A DNA stretch of 64,000 nt from Nanobdellota archaeon (GTDB lineage Archaea > Nanobdellota > Nanobdellia > Pacearchaeales > GW2011-AR1). The stretch is taken from the NCBI GenBank assembly GCA_024654565.1, contig JANLHM010000005.1:147331-211330 (forward strand), read 5' to 3'. Below the pieces are notes generated by a model that was not told where the DNA came from, ran no database searches, and was given only the letters and a program-made list of their open reading frames with translations. Below are positions 1 through 9,247 of this stretch, piece by piece (the first letter of the stretch is position 1; the number at the start of each line of letters is the position of its first letter). A program made the translations under genes and the position numbers.

Positions 1-1
1 G

Positions 2-319
2 AGACAAAAAGCAAAAAAATTGATTAAAGCAACACCTGAAGAACAAAAAATTCTCTTTTTAAGGTTGCAAAAATTAGGACTTAAAGTTTCTTCAATCTCT
101 GACGTACTTGGACTTGACAAGACTAATTACCTTGACAGAAGACTTCAAACAGTTGTATTTAAAAAGGGAATTTCTCCAACAGTAAGGACTGCAAGACAAA
201 TGATTTCACACAAGAAAATTCTTGTAAGTGGAAGTGTTATTGACAGTCCGTCTTACATTGTCCCCATTGAAATTGAAAACAAAATAGAATTAAAGAAAAA
301 GGTTAAAGCGGAAAATTAA
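2..319 (+). CDS. rps4: 30S ribosomal protein uS4, 5'-truncated by window edge
   Basis: Frame open to window start (RQKAKKLIKATPEE...); S4 domain-like LDRRLQTVVFKKGISPTVRTARQMISHKKILVSGSVIDSPSYIV. Confidence 0.88.
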   Translation, partial: RQKAKKLIKATPEEQKILFLRLQKLGLKVSSISDVLGLDKTNYLDRRLQTVVFKKGISPTVRTARQMISHKKILVSGSVIDSPSYIVPIEIENKIELKKKVKAEN

Positions 320-321
320 AA

Positions 322-792
322 ATGGTAAAAGAAAAAATTGAAAACAATGAAGAAATGAATGAAGCTGAAGAAGTGGAAGTTGAAGAGAAGAAAATTTCAA
401 AAAAAGCAACAGTTAGTAAAGAATCTGAAGCAATAATGAACATTTACACTTCTTTTAACAACACAATTGTTCACGTGACAGATATGTCAGGAAAAACTAT
501 CTCAAAAGTTACAGGCGGAATGATTACTAAACACGACAGGCTTAAAGCAAACCCTACAATTGCGATGTTTATTTCAAAGAGGATTGCTGAAGAAGTTAAA
601 GACTCTGGAATAAAATCTTTCTTTGTTAGAATAAGGGCAAAAACAAGAAACCCTGCCCCTGGACCAGGAGCTCACAGCATTGTCAAAAGCCTCACAAGAG
701 ACGGGTTTAAAATACTTAATATTCTTGACACTACAAGGATGCCTCGTGGAGGGCCTAAGGTCAAGGGTGGTCGAAGAGGAAGAAGACCATAA
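322..792 (+). CDS. rps11: 30S ribosomal protein uS11 with acidic N-terminal extension
   Basis: NIYTSFNNTIVHVTDMSGKTISKVTGGM...TRMPRGGPKVKGGRRGRRP. Confidence 0.95.
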   Translation: MVKEKIENNEEMNEAEEVEVEEKKISKKATVSKESEAIMNIYTSFNNTIVHVTDMSGKTISKVTGGMITKHDRLKANPTIAMFISKRIAEEVKDSGIKSFFVRIRAKTRNPAPGPGAHSIVKSLTRDGFKILNILDTTRMPRGGPKVKGGRRGRRP

Positions 793-823
793 GAGTTAAA
801 TAGGGCGTAAACAAAAAAATAAA

Positions 824-1534
824 ATGAAAAAAGAAAATTCAAACAAGCTCGTTTTTGAATTAAAAACAAACGAAAACCTTGCAAATGCAATAAGGAGAAG
901 CGTCGGATTAATTCCAACTATGGCAATTGATGAAGTTGAGATTTCAAGGAATGACTCTGCCCTATATGACGAAACAATCGCCCACAGACTTGGCCTTACC
1001 CCCTTAGTATTTGAAAAGTCATGGAAAAAAGATTCAGTACTTAAATTTAAAATTGATTCAAAAAAAGGGGGAACAATTTACTCAGGGGACATAAAGGGCG
1101 AGTTTGGTGTAGTTTATGAAAAAATCCCAATAACAATTCTTAATTCTGATCAGGAACTTAAGATAAAAGGAACTACTAAGATGGGAATCGGTCGTGAACA
1201 CGCTAAGTTTTCACCTGGAATACTTTTTTACCGAGATGTAAGTGAAATAGTTCTTGAAAAAGAATTTGAAAAAGAAGTTTCATCCACTTTCCCTGAAAAT
1301 GAGATAAAGACAAAAGGAAACAAAATTGTTATACTTGATAACAAGGAAAAAACAATACTTGACTTTTGTGAAGGACTCTCTCAAAAGGCCAAAAAAAAGG
1401 TTGAGACAAACGAAACTGGAAGTCTTCTTTTTACCGTTGAATCTTTCGGACAAATGAGCCCTGAAGACGTTTTCAAAAAGGCTGTTGACGTCTTAAAGAA
1501 AGAACTTGATTCAATTCTAAAAAAATTGAAGTAA
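824..1534 (+). CDS. rpoD: DNA-directed RNA polymerase subunit D
   Basis: ANAIRRSVGLIPTMAIDEVEISRNDSALYDETIAHRLGLTPL; follows S4-S11 as in archaeal operon. Confidence 0.93.
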   Translation: MKKENSNKLVFELKTNENLANAIRRSVGLIPTMAIDEVEISRNDSALYDETIAHRLGLTPLVFEKSWKKDSVLKFKIDSKKGGTIYSGDIKGEFGVVYEKIPITILNSDQELKIKGTTKMGIGREHAKFSPGILFYRDVSEIVLEKEFEKEVSSTFPENEIKTKGNKIVILDNKEKTILDFCEGLSQKAKKKVETNETGSLLFTVESFGQMSPEDVFKKAVDVLKKELDSILKKLK

Positions 1535-1538
1535 TTTT

Positions 1539-2567
1539 TTAAAATCCCCCTAAACCAAAGATTTCCTTTTTTTCAATTAATTTTTTAAAAATTGCAGGAA
1601 TTGTCCCAAAAAAACTAAAACTTTTATATTCAAAAATTCCCTTTTTTCTCCCGAGGCTAATAACCATTGGTCGCGACTTTGAAAAATAAGGAATGAGGTT
1701 TTTACTTTTCTCAAGGTTCACAATATTTTTTGAAATTATTTTTGCATGAATAACTGCGGACTGTGCGGTTTTCTCTTCAATTGTTGCTGAAACGTCCCCC
1801 CCTGAAAAAATATTATTAAATCCTTTTACTTGTAAAAACTTATTAACTAAAAACTGACCTTTTTTGTTTAAAATTTCTTTCATTTCTTTTTTTATAAATT
1901 CACTGTTACTTTTTATCCCGGTGCACAAAAAAAAGTAATCTCCTTTTATTTTTTTGTGATTAAAAAAATAATCTCTTCCTTTATAATTTACATTCCAATT
2001 GAAATTTAATTTAACATTCCTTTTTTCAAGGAAATTTTTTGCAATTTCTCTACTTTTTTTATTGTTTCTTGGTAGAAGTTTGGAAGAAGTAAAAATTTCA
2101 ATTTTTTTCTCGGGATAAAAATTTACTAATTCTGAAGCGAGCTCCACCCCGACGAGGCCTCCCCCGACAACAACAATTTTTTTTGCTTTTCCAAGTTTTT
2201 CATGAATTTTTTCTAGATTCTTTAATTTTGAAACTGAAGACATGTTTTTTGTTTTTATGGGGGACGAGTAGTTAGAACCTGAAGCAAGAACAAGGTAATC
2301 AAAAAAAATTTGTTTTTTACCTAAAAAAACAGAATTCTTTGAAATTTTTTTTACTTTTCCAACAATTACTTTTGAATTCTTTAAAAAGTCGTTATGAAAA
2401 ACTTTTATTTTTTCAAACAATTTTGGGTCAGTTATTGTTTTTAAAATAGAGGGGGTAAATTCGAAGTAACTTTTTGTGTCAATAAGCGTCACCTCGAACT
2501 TTTTTTCTAAACGTTTTGCAACGTTTGAACCTGTGAACCCCCCACCAATTATAATAACCTTTTTCAT
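1539..2567 (-). CDS. FAD-dependent NADH dehydrogenase (NDH-2 type) / pyridine nucleotide-disulfide oxidoreductase
   Basis: KVIIIGGGFTGSNVAKRLEKKFEVTLIDTK and KIVVVGGGLVGVELASEL dinucleotide-binding motifs. Confidence 0.85.
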   Translation of the reverse strand: MKKVIIIGGGFTGSNVAKRLEKKFEVTLIDTKSYFEFTPSILKTITDPKLFEKIKVFHNDFLKNSKVIVGKVKKISKNSVFLGKKQIFFDYLVLASGSNYSSPIKTKNMSSVSKLKNLEKIHEKLGKAKKIVVVGGGLVGVELASELVNFYPEKKIEIFTSSKLLPRNNKKSREIAKNFLEKRNVKLNFNWNVNYKGRDYFFNHKKIKGDYFFLCTGIKSNSEFIKKEMKEILNKKGQFLVNKFLQVKGFNNIFSGGDVSATIEEKTAQSAVIHAKIISKNIVNLEKSKNLIPYFSKSRPMVISLGRKKGIFEYKSFSFFGTIPAIFKKLIEKKEIFGLGGF

Positions 2568-2580
2568 AAAAAAAATAAAA

Positions 2581-2931
2581 TTAATCTTTCTGACCTAAAA
2601 GCCAGTAACTTGAAACCGCAACAAGGTGAAGGAGTACATTTGACCAGTTTCCCCAGTGAACTGCGAAAGTTGCAACAAGTAAAATTATCATTGGTATGTA
2701 AACTACATACTTTAATTTCCATCTTGCAAAGATTGCAACACCTGAACCAATTTCACCAATTATCAAGACCCATGCAAAAAAAGCTGCGGCGGGAAACCCC
2801 ATCCCTGTAAGCATTCCCGTAACTCCTCCAACACCTGAAACAAAGAGTTTTGTTAAACCTGGAACAAGCATAAGAAGACCTAAAAGAACCCACGAGACTA
2901 CTTTTGCTTCTTTTTTAAAATTTTTTTCCAT
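2581..2931 (-). CDS. DoxX-like membrane protein
   Basis: 4-TM small protein, LMLVPGLTKLFVSG...EIGSGVAIFARWKLKYVVYIPMIIL. Confidence 0.65.
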   Translation of the reverse strand: MEKNFKKEAKVVSWVLLGLLMLVPGLTKLFVSGVGGVTGMLTGMGFPAAAFFAWVLIIGEIGSGVAIFARWKLKYVVYIPMIILLVATFAVHWGNWSNVLLHLVAVSSYWLLGQKD

Positions 2932-3043
2932 TTATATTTTCCTCCTTATAACTTTCTTTAAAAAAAACTCAACATATGAAGAGTTTTTCATATTAAAAAG
3001 ACAAAAAAATAATATAAAAACCTTATGGAACACAAGAAAAATG

Positions 3044-3159
3044 TCCGAAATTTTGCAAAAAAAATATTTTCAGGTCAGAAATTTTGCAAAAAAAATATGA
3101 TTTAAATAAAAAGATATTTGTAAGTTTGAAAGGATAATCTGAAGTGTAAGTTTGAAAGG
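3044..3159. repeat. Two tandem direct-repeat pairs at left edge of accessory island
   Basis: TCNGAAATTTTGCAAAAAAAATAT at 3044 and 3075; GTAAGTTTGAAAGG at 3120 and 3146. Confidence 0.85.
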
Positions 3160-3196
3160 TTGAATGTGGCAGGAATTTTAAAAGAGGATTTTAAAT

Positions 3197-3231
3197 GAAG
3201 CCCCTCGCTTCAAAAAGATTAAAGGGGCTTC
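3197..3231 (-). terminator. Hairpin after 3253..3771
   Basis: gaagcccct/aggggcttc 9-bp stem, same loop sequence as hairpin at 3826. Confidence 0.55.
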
Positions 3232-3252
3232 ACGAACTGTTTTTTTTTGAAA

Positions 3253-3771
3253 TTACCTAATTACCTCAAGAAAAATAACCCCCCTTCCTTCTTCAATGGA
3301 ACAAAGAATAAAGTCTCCCCACGATGTTTCAATTACTAAGTAATCACCATCCGAATGGTATATCCCTTTTACCGTCCCCGTAAATTCATAAGGGTCAGCA
3401 GCCTGAAAAGTGTAAAACTTCTCAGATTCAAATTCGGACAAAGGAGTGAATTTTGAACATTTTCTACTGTCAACTATCTTTGAATTATCCACATATTTTC
3501 CCGGATCAGATGAAATAATCAGATGATTATATTTATTGACTTTTTGTATAGAGAATGTTCTCTCATTAAACCCATTAAGAAAAGATTCTTTATCTTTTGT
3601 TAAGGTCATTAAATCAAACCAATAGAAACCTTTATTCCCCTTCATTTTTTCCAACTCTTCAAAAGAAATTTCTTTGAGTTCAATTCTTTTATTTGAATTT
3701 CTTCTTACCTTTAGGAAATATATCGGTGCAATCACCGCAACAACGATTACAATTCGGATTAAATTTTCCAT
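3253..3771 (-). CDS. Membrane-anchored hypothetical protein, tandem paralog family member 1
   Basis: N-terminal TM; C-terminal domain shared with 3876..4682 and 4788..5636 (ELKEISFEEL, DPYEFTGTVKGIYHSDGDYLVIETSWGDFIL). Confidence 0.7.
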   Translation of the reverse strand: MENLIRIVIVVAVIAPIYFLKVRRNSNKRIELKEISFEELEKMKGNKGFYWFDLMTLTKDKESFLNGFNERTFSIQKVNKYNHLIISSDPGKYVDNSKIVDSRKCSKFTPLSEFESEKFYTFQAADPYEFTGTVKGIYHSDGDYLVIETSWGDFILCSIEEGRGVIFLEVIR

Positions 3772-3825
3772 TTTGTTTGCCTGTTAATTTGTTTAGAAGA
3801 TGGTTAATTAAAAATTAAAATAAAG

Positions 3826-3858
3826 AAGCCCCTCACTTCAAAAAGATTAAAGGGGCTT
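3826..3858 (-). terminator. Hairpin + T-rich tract between paralogs
   Basis: aagcccct/aggggctt stem; minus-strand continues CTTCTTTATTTTAATTTTT. Confidence 0.65.
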
Positions 3859-3875
3859 TTTTTATAAAACAAAAA

Positions 3876-4682
3876 TTATTCAAAAATTTGCATATAACAA
3901 ACCTCTTCCTCCTCCACTCTCGCAAGAAGGAAGTCATTAAACGAAGTTTTAATTACAATGTATTTGTTTCCCCCCGAATAAAAAATCCCTTCTACAGTTC
4001 CTGAAATTTCATAAGGATCCCCAACAAGGAAGCTATAATTCTCTCCCTGGTTGAATTTAACAAGGGGGGTATGCACTACACAATTCCCGTGAACAATTTC
4101 CACATTCTCGACATAATGTTCTTTACTTTCTGAGAATACATAATGGTTCCCATCGAGATTCTGAAAGTTATGTTCTTCCTCTAACGACATAAGGAAATCC
4201 TCTTTACTTTCCGCCGAACAGGCCCCATGCCAATAAAGTTTCTTTCCCGCGGTAATTTTTTGGAGTTCTTCAAAAGAAATTTCTTTGAGCTCAATTTTTT
4301 TATTTGAATCTCTTCTTACCTTTAGGAAATATATCAGTGTGCTAAGAATAGAAATAGCTGTTGCAATTTGGAGTAAAGTTTCCTTTTGGGTTTCGGAAAA
4401 GTACCGATAAGAGATCATTAGAGTAACAGCATAACAACCCAAAAGGGGAAAAATTCCCTTAGTGTATTTCTTGGATTCGTATTTAAAAAATCCCGTAGCT
4501 ACACCCAGTGAAACAAAGAAAGCAACCGTAAGAAGAATGAGGATAAGATAAGACAACTCCAGAGGCTCATTTGAAGAGGAATTTATCAGCATGATTGAAA
4601 GAAACAAAAAACACACTAAAATTGCCGTGGCAAATCCAAAAAATCGCCTTTCATGAAATGAAAACTTTTTCAAATTTTCCAT
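3876..4682 (-). CDS. Multi-TM hypothetical protein, tandem paralog family member 2
   Basis: 4-5 TM N-terminus; LKEISFEELQKITAGKKLYWHGACSAESKEDFL...TPLVKFNQGENYSFLVGDPYEISGTVEGIFYSGG. Confidence 0.75.
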   Translation of the reverse strand: MENLKKFSFHERRFFGFATAILVCFLFLSIMLINSSSNEPLELSYLILILLTVAFFVSLGVATGFFKYESKKYTKGIFPLLGCYAVTLMISYRYFSETQKETLLQIATAISILSTLIYFLKVRRDSNKKIELKEISFEELQKITAGKKLYWHGACSAESKEDFLMSLEEEHNFQNLDGNHYVFSESKEHYVENVEIVHGNCVVHTPLVKFNQGENYSFLVGDPYEISGTVEGIFYSGGNKYIVIKTSFNDFLLARVEEEEVCYMQIFE

Positions 4683-4731
4683 TTTGTTTACCTGTTAATT
4701 TATTTTGAAAATTGTTAATTAGAAATGATAA

Positions 4732-4768
4732 TTAAGCTTCTCTCTTCACGTGGAATTGAGAAGCTTAA
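4732..4768 (-). terminator. Hairpin between paralogs
   Basis: ttaagcttctc/gagaagcttaa 11-bp perfect stem. Confidence 0.55.
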
Positions 4769-4787
4769 CCCTGAGAAATAACTAAAC

Positions 4788-5636
4788 TCATTCGAGGATT
4801 TGGAGATGTTCAACCTTTTCATCATCTCCCACTCTTGCAAGAAGAAATTCTCCAAAAGAAGTTTTGATTACAAGGTATCTGTTCTCTCCTGAAGAAAAAA
4901 TCCCCCCCACAGTCCCCCTAATTTGATAAGGGTCTCCCGCAAGTAATTTGTAAGTCTCTCCCTGATTGAATTTGACAAGAGGTGTAGATTCTGCACAATT
5001 CCCGGGAACAATTTTGACATTATTCACATAATGTTCTTTACTTTCACAGAGGATATAGTGGGCCCCATTCATATTTTGGAGGAGATATTCTTTCCGTAAC
5101 TTGAGAAGGAAGTTTTCTTTACTCTTTACAAAAAGACCTTCATGCCAATAAAGTTTCTTTCCATTAGCCATTTCTCTCAACTCTTTAAGGGAAATTTTCT
5201 TTAGTTTCTTTGGATTTGAGAATTCTTGAAATGCCCCGAAGATCAATAGAAGAATTCCCACCAAGAAAAGAAGAATGCTTGAGGCAGGATCAAGGAATAA
5301 CAAACAAATTATTACTTGCCCAGTCATCCCGACCGTTACACAACCGGACCAATAGAGAAATCCTTCTTCCTTTTTAGGTTTCAATTTTAGTTTTATTACT
5401 TTTATTAAAAGAAGTAAAAAAAGAGTAATCAAAAGGTAACCTAAATAGAAATGAATCAGAAGGTATGCATCCATATTTGTTTTTGGAAAAATCTTATCAA
5501 AGGAAAAAATTTCTTCCCAAATAAGAACAACTTCCCTGAAGTTTAAAATTAATAGGGAGATTGTAATTCCGGCTAAAGCCAGAAAAAACAGCCTTTTTGC
5601 GAAACTAACTAAATTTTTGTCCATCTTTTTCACCAT
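4788..5636 (-). CDS. Multi-TM hypothetical protein, tandem paralog family member 3
   Basis: TM N-terminus; LKEISLKELREMANGKKLYWHEGLFVKSKENFL...TPLVKFNQGETYKLLAGDPYQIRGTVGGIFSSGENRYLVIKTSFGEFLLARV. Confidence 0.75.
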   Translation of the reverse strand: MVKKMDKNLVSFAKRLFFLALAGITISLLILNFREVVLIWEEIFSFDKIFPKTNMDAYLLIHFYLGYLLITLFLLLLIKVIKLKLKPKKEEGFLYWSGCVTVGMTGQVIICLLFLDPASSILLFLVGILLLIFGAFQEFSNPKKLKKISLKELREMANGKKLYWHEGLFVKSKENFLLKLRKEYLLQNMNGAHYILCESKEHYVNNVKIVPGNCAESTPLVKFNQGETYKLLAGDPYQIRGTVGGIFSSGENRYLVIKTSFGEFLLARVGDDEKVEHLQILE

Positions 5637-5657
5637 TTATTTTATTTAAATTATTAA

Positions 5658-5966
5658 TTAAAGTTCATTAAAGAAATCGGAATCAACGAAATCTTTTTTC
5701 CATTTTTTCTGGAAAAGTTTTATTTGCTTTTGAAGAAGATTTCCGCCATTTTCCTTGTATGTTCTAAATGCTACACTGAACTCTGATGGCGAATAGTTAA
5801 GGAGAAGTACTTTTTCAACTTTTTCGACTTTCCCCGGAAGAAAGTATATCTTCATGTATTGCCATTCCTTCTTCCGAGGGTCAAACACAAGAACGTGTTT
5901 TATTTTTGAATTTTTTGTTTTGGGGTTTTTTGTTTTCTTTTTATTTTCTTTCTTATTTGTTTTCAT
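5658..5966 (-). CDS. Small Lys-rich hypothetical protein
   Basis: ORF with recurrent TTTAATTAA leader. Confidence 0.5.
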   Translation of the reverse strand: MKTNKKENKKKTKNPKTKNSKIKHVLVFDPRKKEWQYMKIYFLPGKVEKVEKVLLLNYSPSEFSVAFRTYKENGGNLLQKQIKLFQKKWKKDFVDSDFFNEL

Positions 5967-6009
5967 GTTTTGCCTTATTTGTTTTTAAAAGTTTAATTAA
6001 AAAAATAGT

Positions 6010-8244
6010 TTAGTGGTAGGTTATTTCTAGTATTGGTCTTTTAGATGAATTTTCATGATCTCCTCCGTATACTCCCCCGTGAGAATCATTGTATTCATTT
6101 ACAAAACCAAATCCATAATTTGAATCCCCGTTTATCCAAGATTGAACTGTAGAAGTAACATCCATCTCATACCATGAAAGAACTCCTTCATATGTAAACT
6201 CCTTCACCAAAATTACTTCATATGAAGGTTTTGTAGTCCAAGTGACGGTATTTTCATTCCAAGGGCTAATCAATTTAACTAAAGACATTTTCGGAATTAA
6301 CGAAATGGAGTTTATAGTTGCCCACCCATATACTTTTAATTTTGCAGAAATTATCTCAGAATTAGATGGAACACCTGAAACATTAAATTGTATTAAAGAT
6401 TCCGATAAATATGCGTGGTTCCCAATTGCTTCATGATCAAACCTAAGAATACTTGTATCAGGATAATTATAGTAAGACTCATCCCCATTTGGATAAAGAT
6501 AATATTTTAACCATGTGTCTTTACCTTCAGGGCCAGGTTGCAAAACTAATGTACTTTGAGAAACTCCTGCAGTAGTAAAGTTCCAAATTGGTCCTTCAAC
6601 AGATTCCCCAAGAGAATTTTTTACGACAACCTTCCAATAAGCTTTTGTATTTGGAGGAAAGAAACTTGCAAAAGTGTAATATGGATTTTGCAGATTTGGA
6701 AGGGGAATTAATGAAGAAGGACTGTCCCCTACATAAAGGTCATATTTTAAAGGAGTATTTGGATCACTACATTCCCAGGATAAAGTTAGGTTATTGTGAA
6801 GCACCCCTATTTGATTGTTTGCAGGATTTGGATTTTTAGGAGGATAACCCGCAACTGAACTTGCAGTCCGAAAGTCCCATAAATCCCCGTGAGTTGAATC
6901 TGCCTTTGAATCAAAAGCAATTACCTTCCAGAAAATCTGCTCATTTGAGGGAAGAGTTCCAAGAGAGTAATTGTTAACTGTTAGATTTTTTATCCTCACT
7001 GGAGTATTAAATCCAACTCCCCATATCAAATCATAATGGAGCGGATCATTATCCGGATCTGAACAATTCCAACTCAAAGTTACAGGAGAAGGAACATTTT
7101 GCGAACTTGTAACTGGAGAAGGGTTTGAAGGTTTGTCGGGAGGCCTATTTGCGCTTCCTGAACTCGCAATTAATTTTTGGGAATCGGACAATGGATAGTT
7201 GTATCCAATGTTAAGACGAGTTATTGGTTTGGCTTCAACATACAACTTTCCCCCTAACCCTACATAAAGATTCCACCAAGGAGTTAATGTGGGAGTGACT
7301 TTTAATTCAAGATATGGTCCAAAACTTACCCCCGTTGCCACCAGTTCATAAATTGAGACACCAAATTTGAAATTGAGGGTTCCTTTGAGAGTTCCTCCAT
7401 TTAAGGACACTTCAACTTCTTTTGAAAGAAAAGCATTTTGGAAATTTTTTGTTAATTTCCAACCGGACTTGTAATTAAGCGAAGAATTTAGAGTAATTTT
7501 ATCCTTAAATCCTCCTTTTGCTTTACCCCCTACTGAAATAGCAGGAACGAATTCGACGGAAAATTCTGGAGTAAAAACAACTCCATAAACAACAACTGGG
7601 GCACCTTTTGCTTCGAATATTGTTGACTTTGTACTGTAAGTCAAGGCCCCCGTTACATCAACACTTAAGTCGATATCCATAACTAAATTAAAGTTTGAAT
7701 TAACCTCAAGGGGAGAAATATTTATCTTTCCGCCAATACTTCCGCTAAGGTTTATACTCCCTTCTGACCTTATCTGATCATTTAAAGTCAGGTTGTTTCC
7801 ATCTTTGTCAAAAATAAGGTAACTCAAAGAAAAAGAACCGCCTTCAACTTCCGCTTCTTTTTCAAGAGATTTTTTAAGGCTTGTAGCTGAAAGGTTATAT
7901 TCAACTGAACCTTTAAAAGCTTCATCAAGCGAAGCGGGGGAAGTATAAACAGTATTTCCTGAGATTGAACTTACTCTACGAAGAAACCCTTTTGGGGCTT
8001 TTGAATTGTATCCTTCAGAAAAAATTATGTCTCCCGCTTTAAAATTGTGCTTGGAGAAGGAGATTGAATTTGCAGTCAGTGAGGTTATTTTTTCCATTTG
8101 TTCTTTTTTTACCTGTACAGCTCCATCTCTAAGAGTCAATCCTCCAGATTGGGTAATGGGTTCTGGAACAACAACAGGATTATCATCTTTTTTGCAAGAT
8201 GAAAAAAACAAAACAAAAAACAAAAATAAAATTATTTTTTTCAT
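6010..8244 (-). CDS. Secreted lipoprotein with FN3-like repeats and C-terminal DNRLRE-like domain
   Basis: MKKIILFLFFVLFFSSCKKDD lipobox; two PXNPXPXXXXXXV..LSW.CSDP repeats; DTWLKYYLYPNGDESYYNYPDTSILRFDH...SAKLKVYGW...VTWTTKPSY...DVTSTVQSWINGDSNYGFGF. Confidence 0.75.
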   Translation of the reverse strand: MKKIILFLFFVLFFSSCKKDDNPVVVPEPITQSGGLTLRDGAVQVKKEQMEKITSLTANSISFSKHNFKAGDIIFSEGYNSKAPKGFLRRVSSISGNTVYTSPASLDEAFKGSVEYNLSATSLKKSLEKEAEVEGGSFSLSYLIFDKDGNNLTLNDQIRSEGSINLSGSIGGKINISPLEVNSNFNLVMDIDLSVDVTGALTYSTKSTIFEAKGAPVVVYGVVFTPEFSVEFVPAISVGGKAKGGFKDKITLNSSLNYKSGWKLTKNFQNAFLSKEVEVSLNGGTLKGTLNFKFGVSIYELVATGVSFGPYLELKVTPTLTPWWNLYVGLGGKLYVEAKPITRLNIGYNYPLSDSQKLIASSGSANRPPDKPSNPSPVTSSQNVPSPVTLSWNCSDPDNDPLHYDLIWGVGFNTPVRIKNLTVNNYSLGTLPSNEQIFWKVIAFDSKADSTHGDLWDFRTASSVAGYPPKNPNPANNQIGVLHNNLTLSWECSDPNTPLKYDLYVGDSPSSLIPLPNLQNPYYTFASFFPPNTKAYWKVVVKNSLGESVEGPIWNFTTAGVSQSTLVLQPGPEGKDTWLKYYLYPNGDESYYNYPDTSILRFDHEAIGNHAYLSESLIQFNVSGVPSNSEIISAKLKVYGWATINSISLIPKMSLVKLISPWNENTVTWTTKPSYEVILVKEFTYEGVLSWYEMDVTSTVQSWINGDSNYGFGFVNEYNDSHGGVYGGDHENSSKRPILEITYH

Positions 8245-8296
8245 TTTAACACCTTATAAATTATTTAGAGATTGTGAATTATTTGTAAATTATTTG

Positions 8297-8491
8297 TTAA
8301 GAATGGTACTCATGTCCGATACCATTCGTGTATGTTCTTTTTATTTTTTTTTCTTTAATCAAAACTCTTAAACTTTTGCTCAAAGTCCTTTTACTGATGT
8401 CAAGCTCCCTGCTTATTTTCCCAATTGTTCCCCTTCCACCATTTTCAATAAATTGAGCTAATATGTCCCTTTTGCATTTCATTTTGTTCAC
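8297..8491 (-). CDS. Small helix-turn-helix DNA-binding protein
   Basis: GTIGKISRELDISKRTLSKSLRVLIKEKKIKR wHTH-like. Confidence 0.6.
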   Translation of the reverse strand: MNKMKCKRDILAQFIENGGRGTIGKISRELDISKRTLSKSLRVLIKEKKIKRTYTNGIGHEYHS

Positions 8492-8529
8492 CTTTGAAAT
8501 TATTTTTGAATTATTTAATTAAAAGAAAA

Positions 8530-8564
8530 AAACCTCCTCAACGGAAAAAGAAATGAGGAGGTTT
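8530..8564 (-). terminator. Intrinsic-terminator-like hairpin (copy A of about 50-bp repeat)
   Basis: aaacctcctca/tgaggaggttt 11-bp stem; minus strand continues TTTTTTTCTTTT. Confidence 0.75.
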
Positions 8565-8595
8565 CTTATTGAACAGTTTTGCTTTATTCTTTTGG

Positions 8596-9117
8596 TTACT
8601 TCTTTTTTTGATTTTTTACATAAAAATAAACCTTGTTCTCTTCCTCTATAAAAGGAAATAAATGAACCCATGCTTTAGGATCTTCCTCTGAAAAAGATAG
8701 AATATTTATCCAACACTCTAAGTCCTTTGACTCCGAACAAAAGTTTATCATTCCCAAAGATTTCCTTTCGCATTCAGGAAAGATATTCAAAAACGTACCG
8801 ATAGAATCTCTTTTTGACCTTGAAACAAAATTTAAAAAAACTGAAAAAGAGCTACCTCCTGCAAAAGAGAAGAGATTTAATATTCCCCCCACAGAATCCC
8901 CCCTAGTCTTTGAAGAGAAGCTAATAAATGAAAAAAGGTCCTCAGACTCAGAGAAAACATTTATAATAGTCCAAGAATTTCCTTTTGACTTTGTAAAAAT
9001 GGAAATTACAGACAAAACACTTCCCTTTTTGTTTATTCCCCCAAAGAATCCAAAGATCAATCCTTCTCGGGGGATAAACGCATAAATAAAATTTAAAAGA
9101 AATAATCCTAAATTCAT
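8596..9117 (-). CDS. Repeat-containing hypothetical protein (about 14-15 aa repeats)
   Basis: Tandem S(I/V)G..LN(L/I/F)F...(S/E)....D units. Confidence 0.6.
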   Translation of the reverse strand: MNLGLFLLNFIYAFIPREGLIFGFFGGINKKGSVLSVISIFTKSKGNSWTIINVFSESEDLFSFISFSSKTRGDSVGGILNLFSFAGGSSFSVFLNFVSRSKRDSIGTFLNIFPECERKSLGMINFCSESKDLECWINILSFSEEDPKAWVHLFPFIEEENKVYFYVKNQKKK

Positions 9118-9165
9118 TTTGTTTACCTTTTTGTTTTATTTTTGAATTGTTAATTAAAAGAAAAA

Positions 9166-9200
9166 AAACCTCCTCAACGGAAAAAGAAATGAGGAGGTTT
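9166..9200 (-). terminator. Intrinsic-terminator-like hairpin (copy B)
   Basis: Same hairpin and flanks as 8530..8564; minus strand continues TTTTTTTTCTTTT. Confidence 0.75.
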
Positions 9201-9247
9201 CTTATTGAACAGTTTTTTTTATTTTAGAAATTTGAAAAAAGGGATTA

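Noticed and set aside
672-917. Minus-strand 81-aa ORF over rps11/rpoD
   Set aside because: Shadow ORF antisense to strong ribosomal/RNAP genes.
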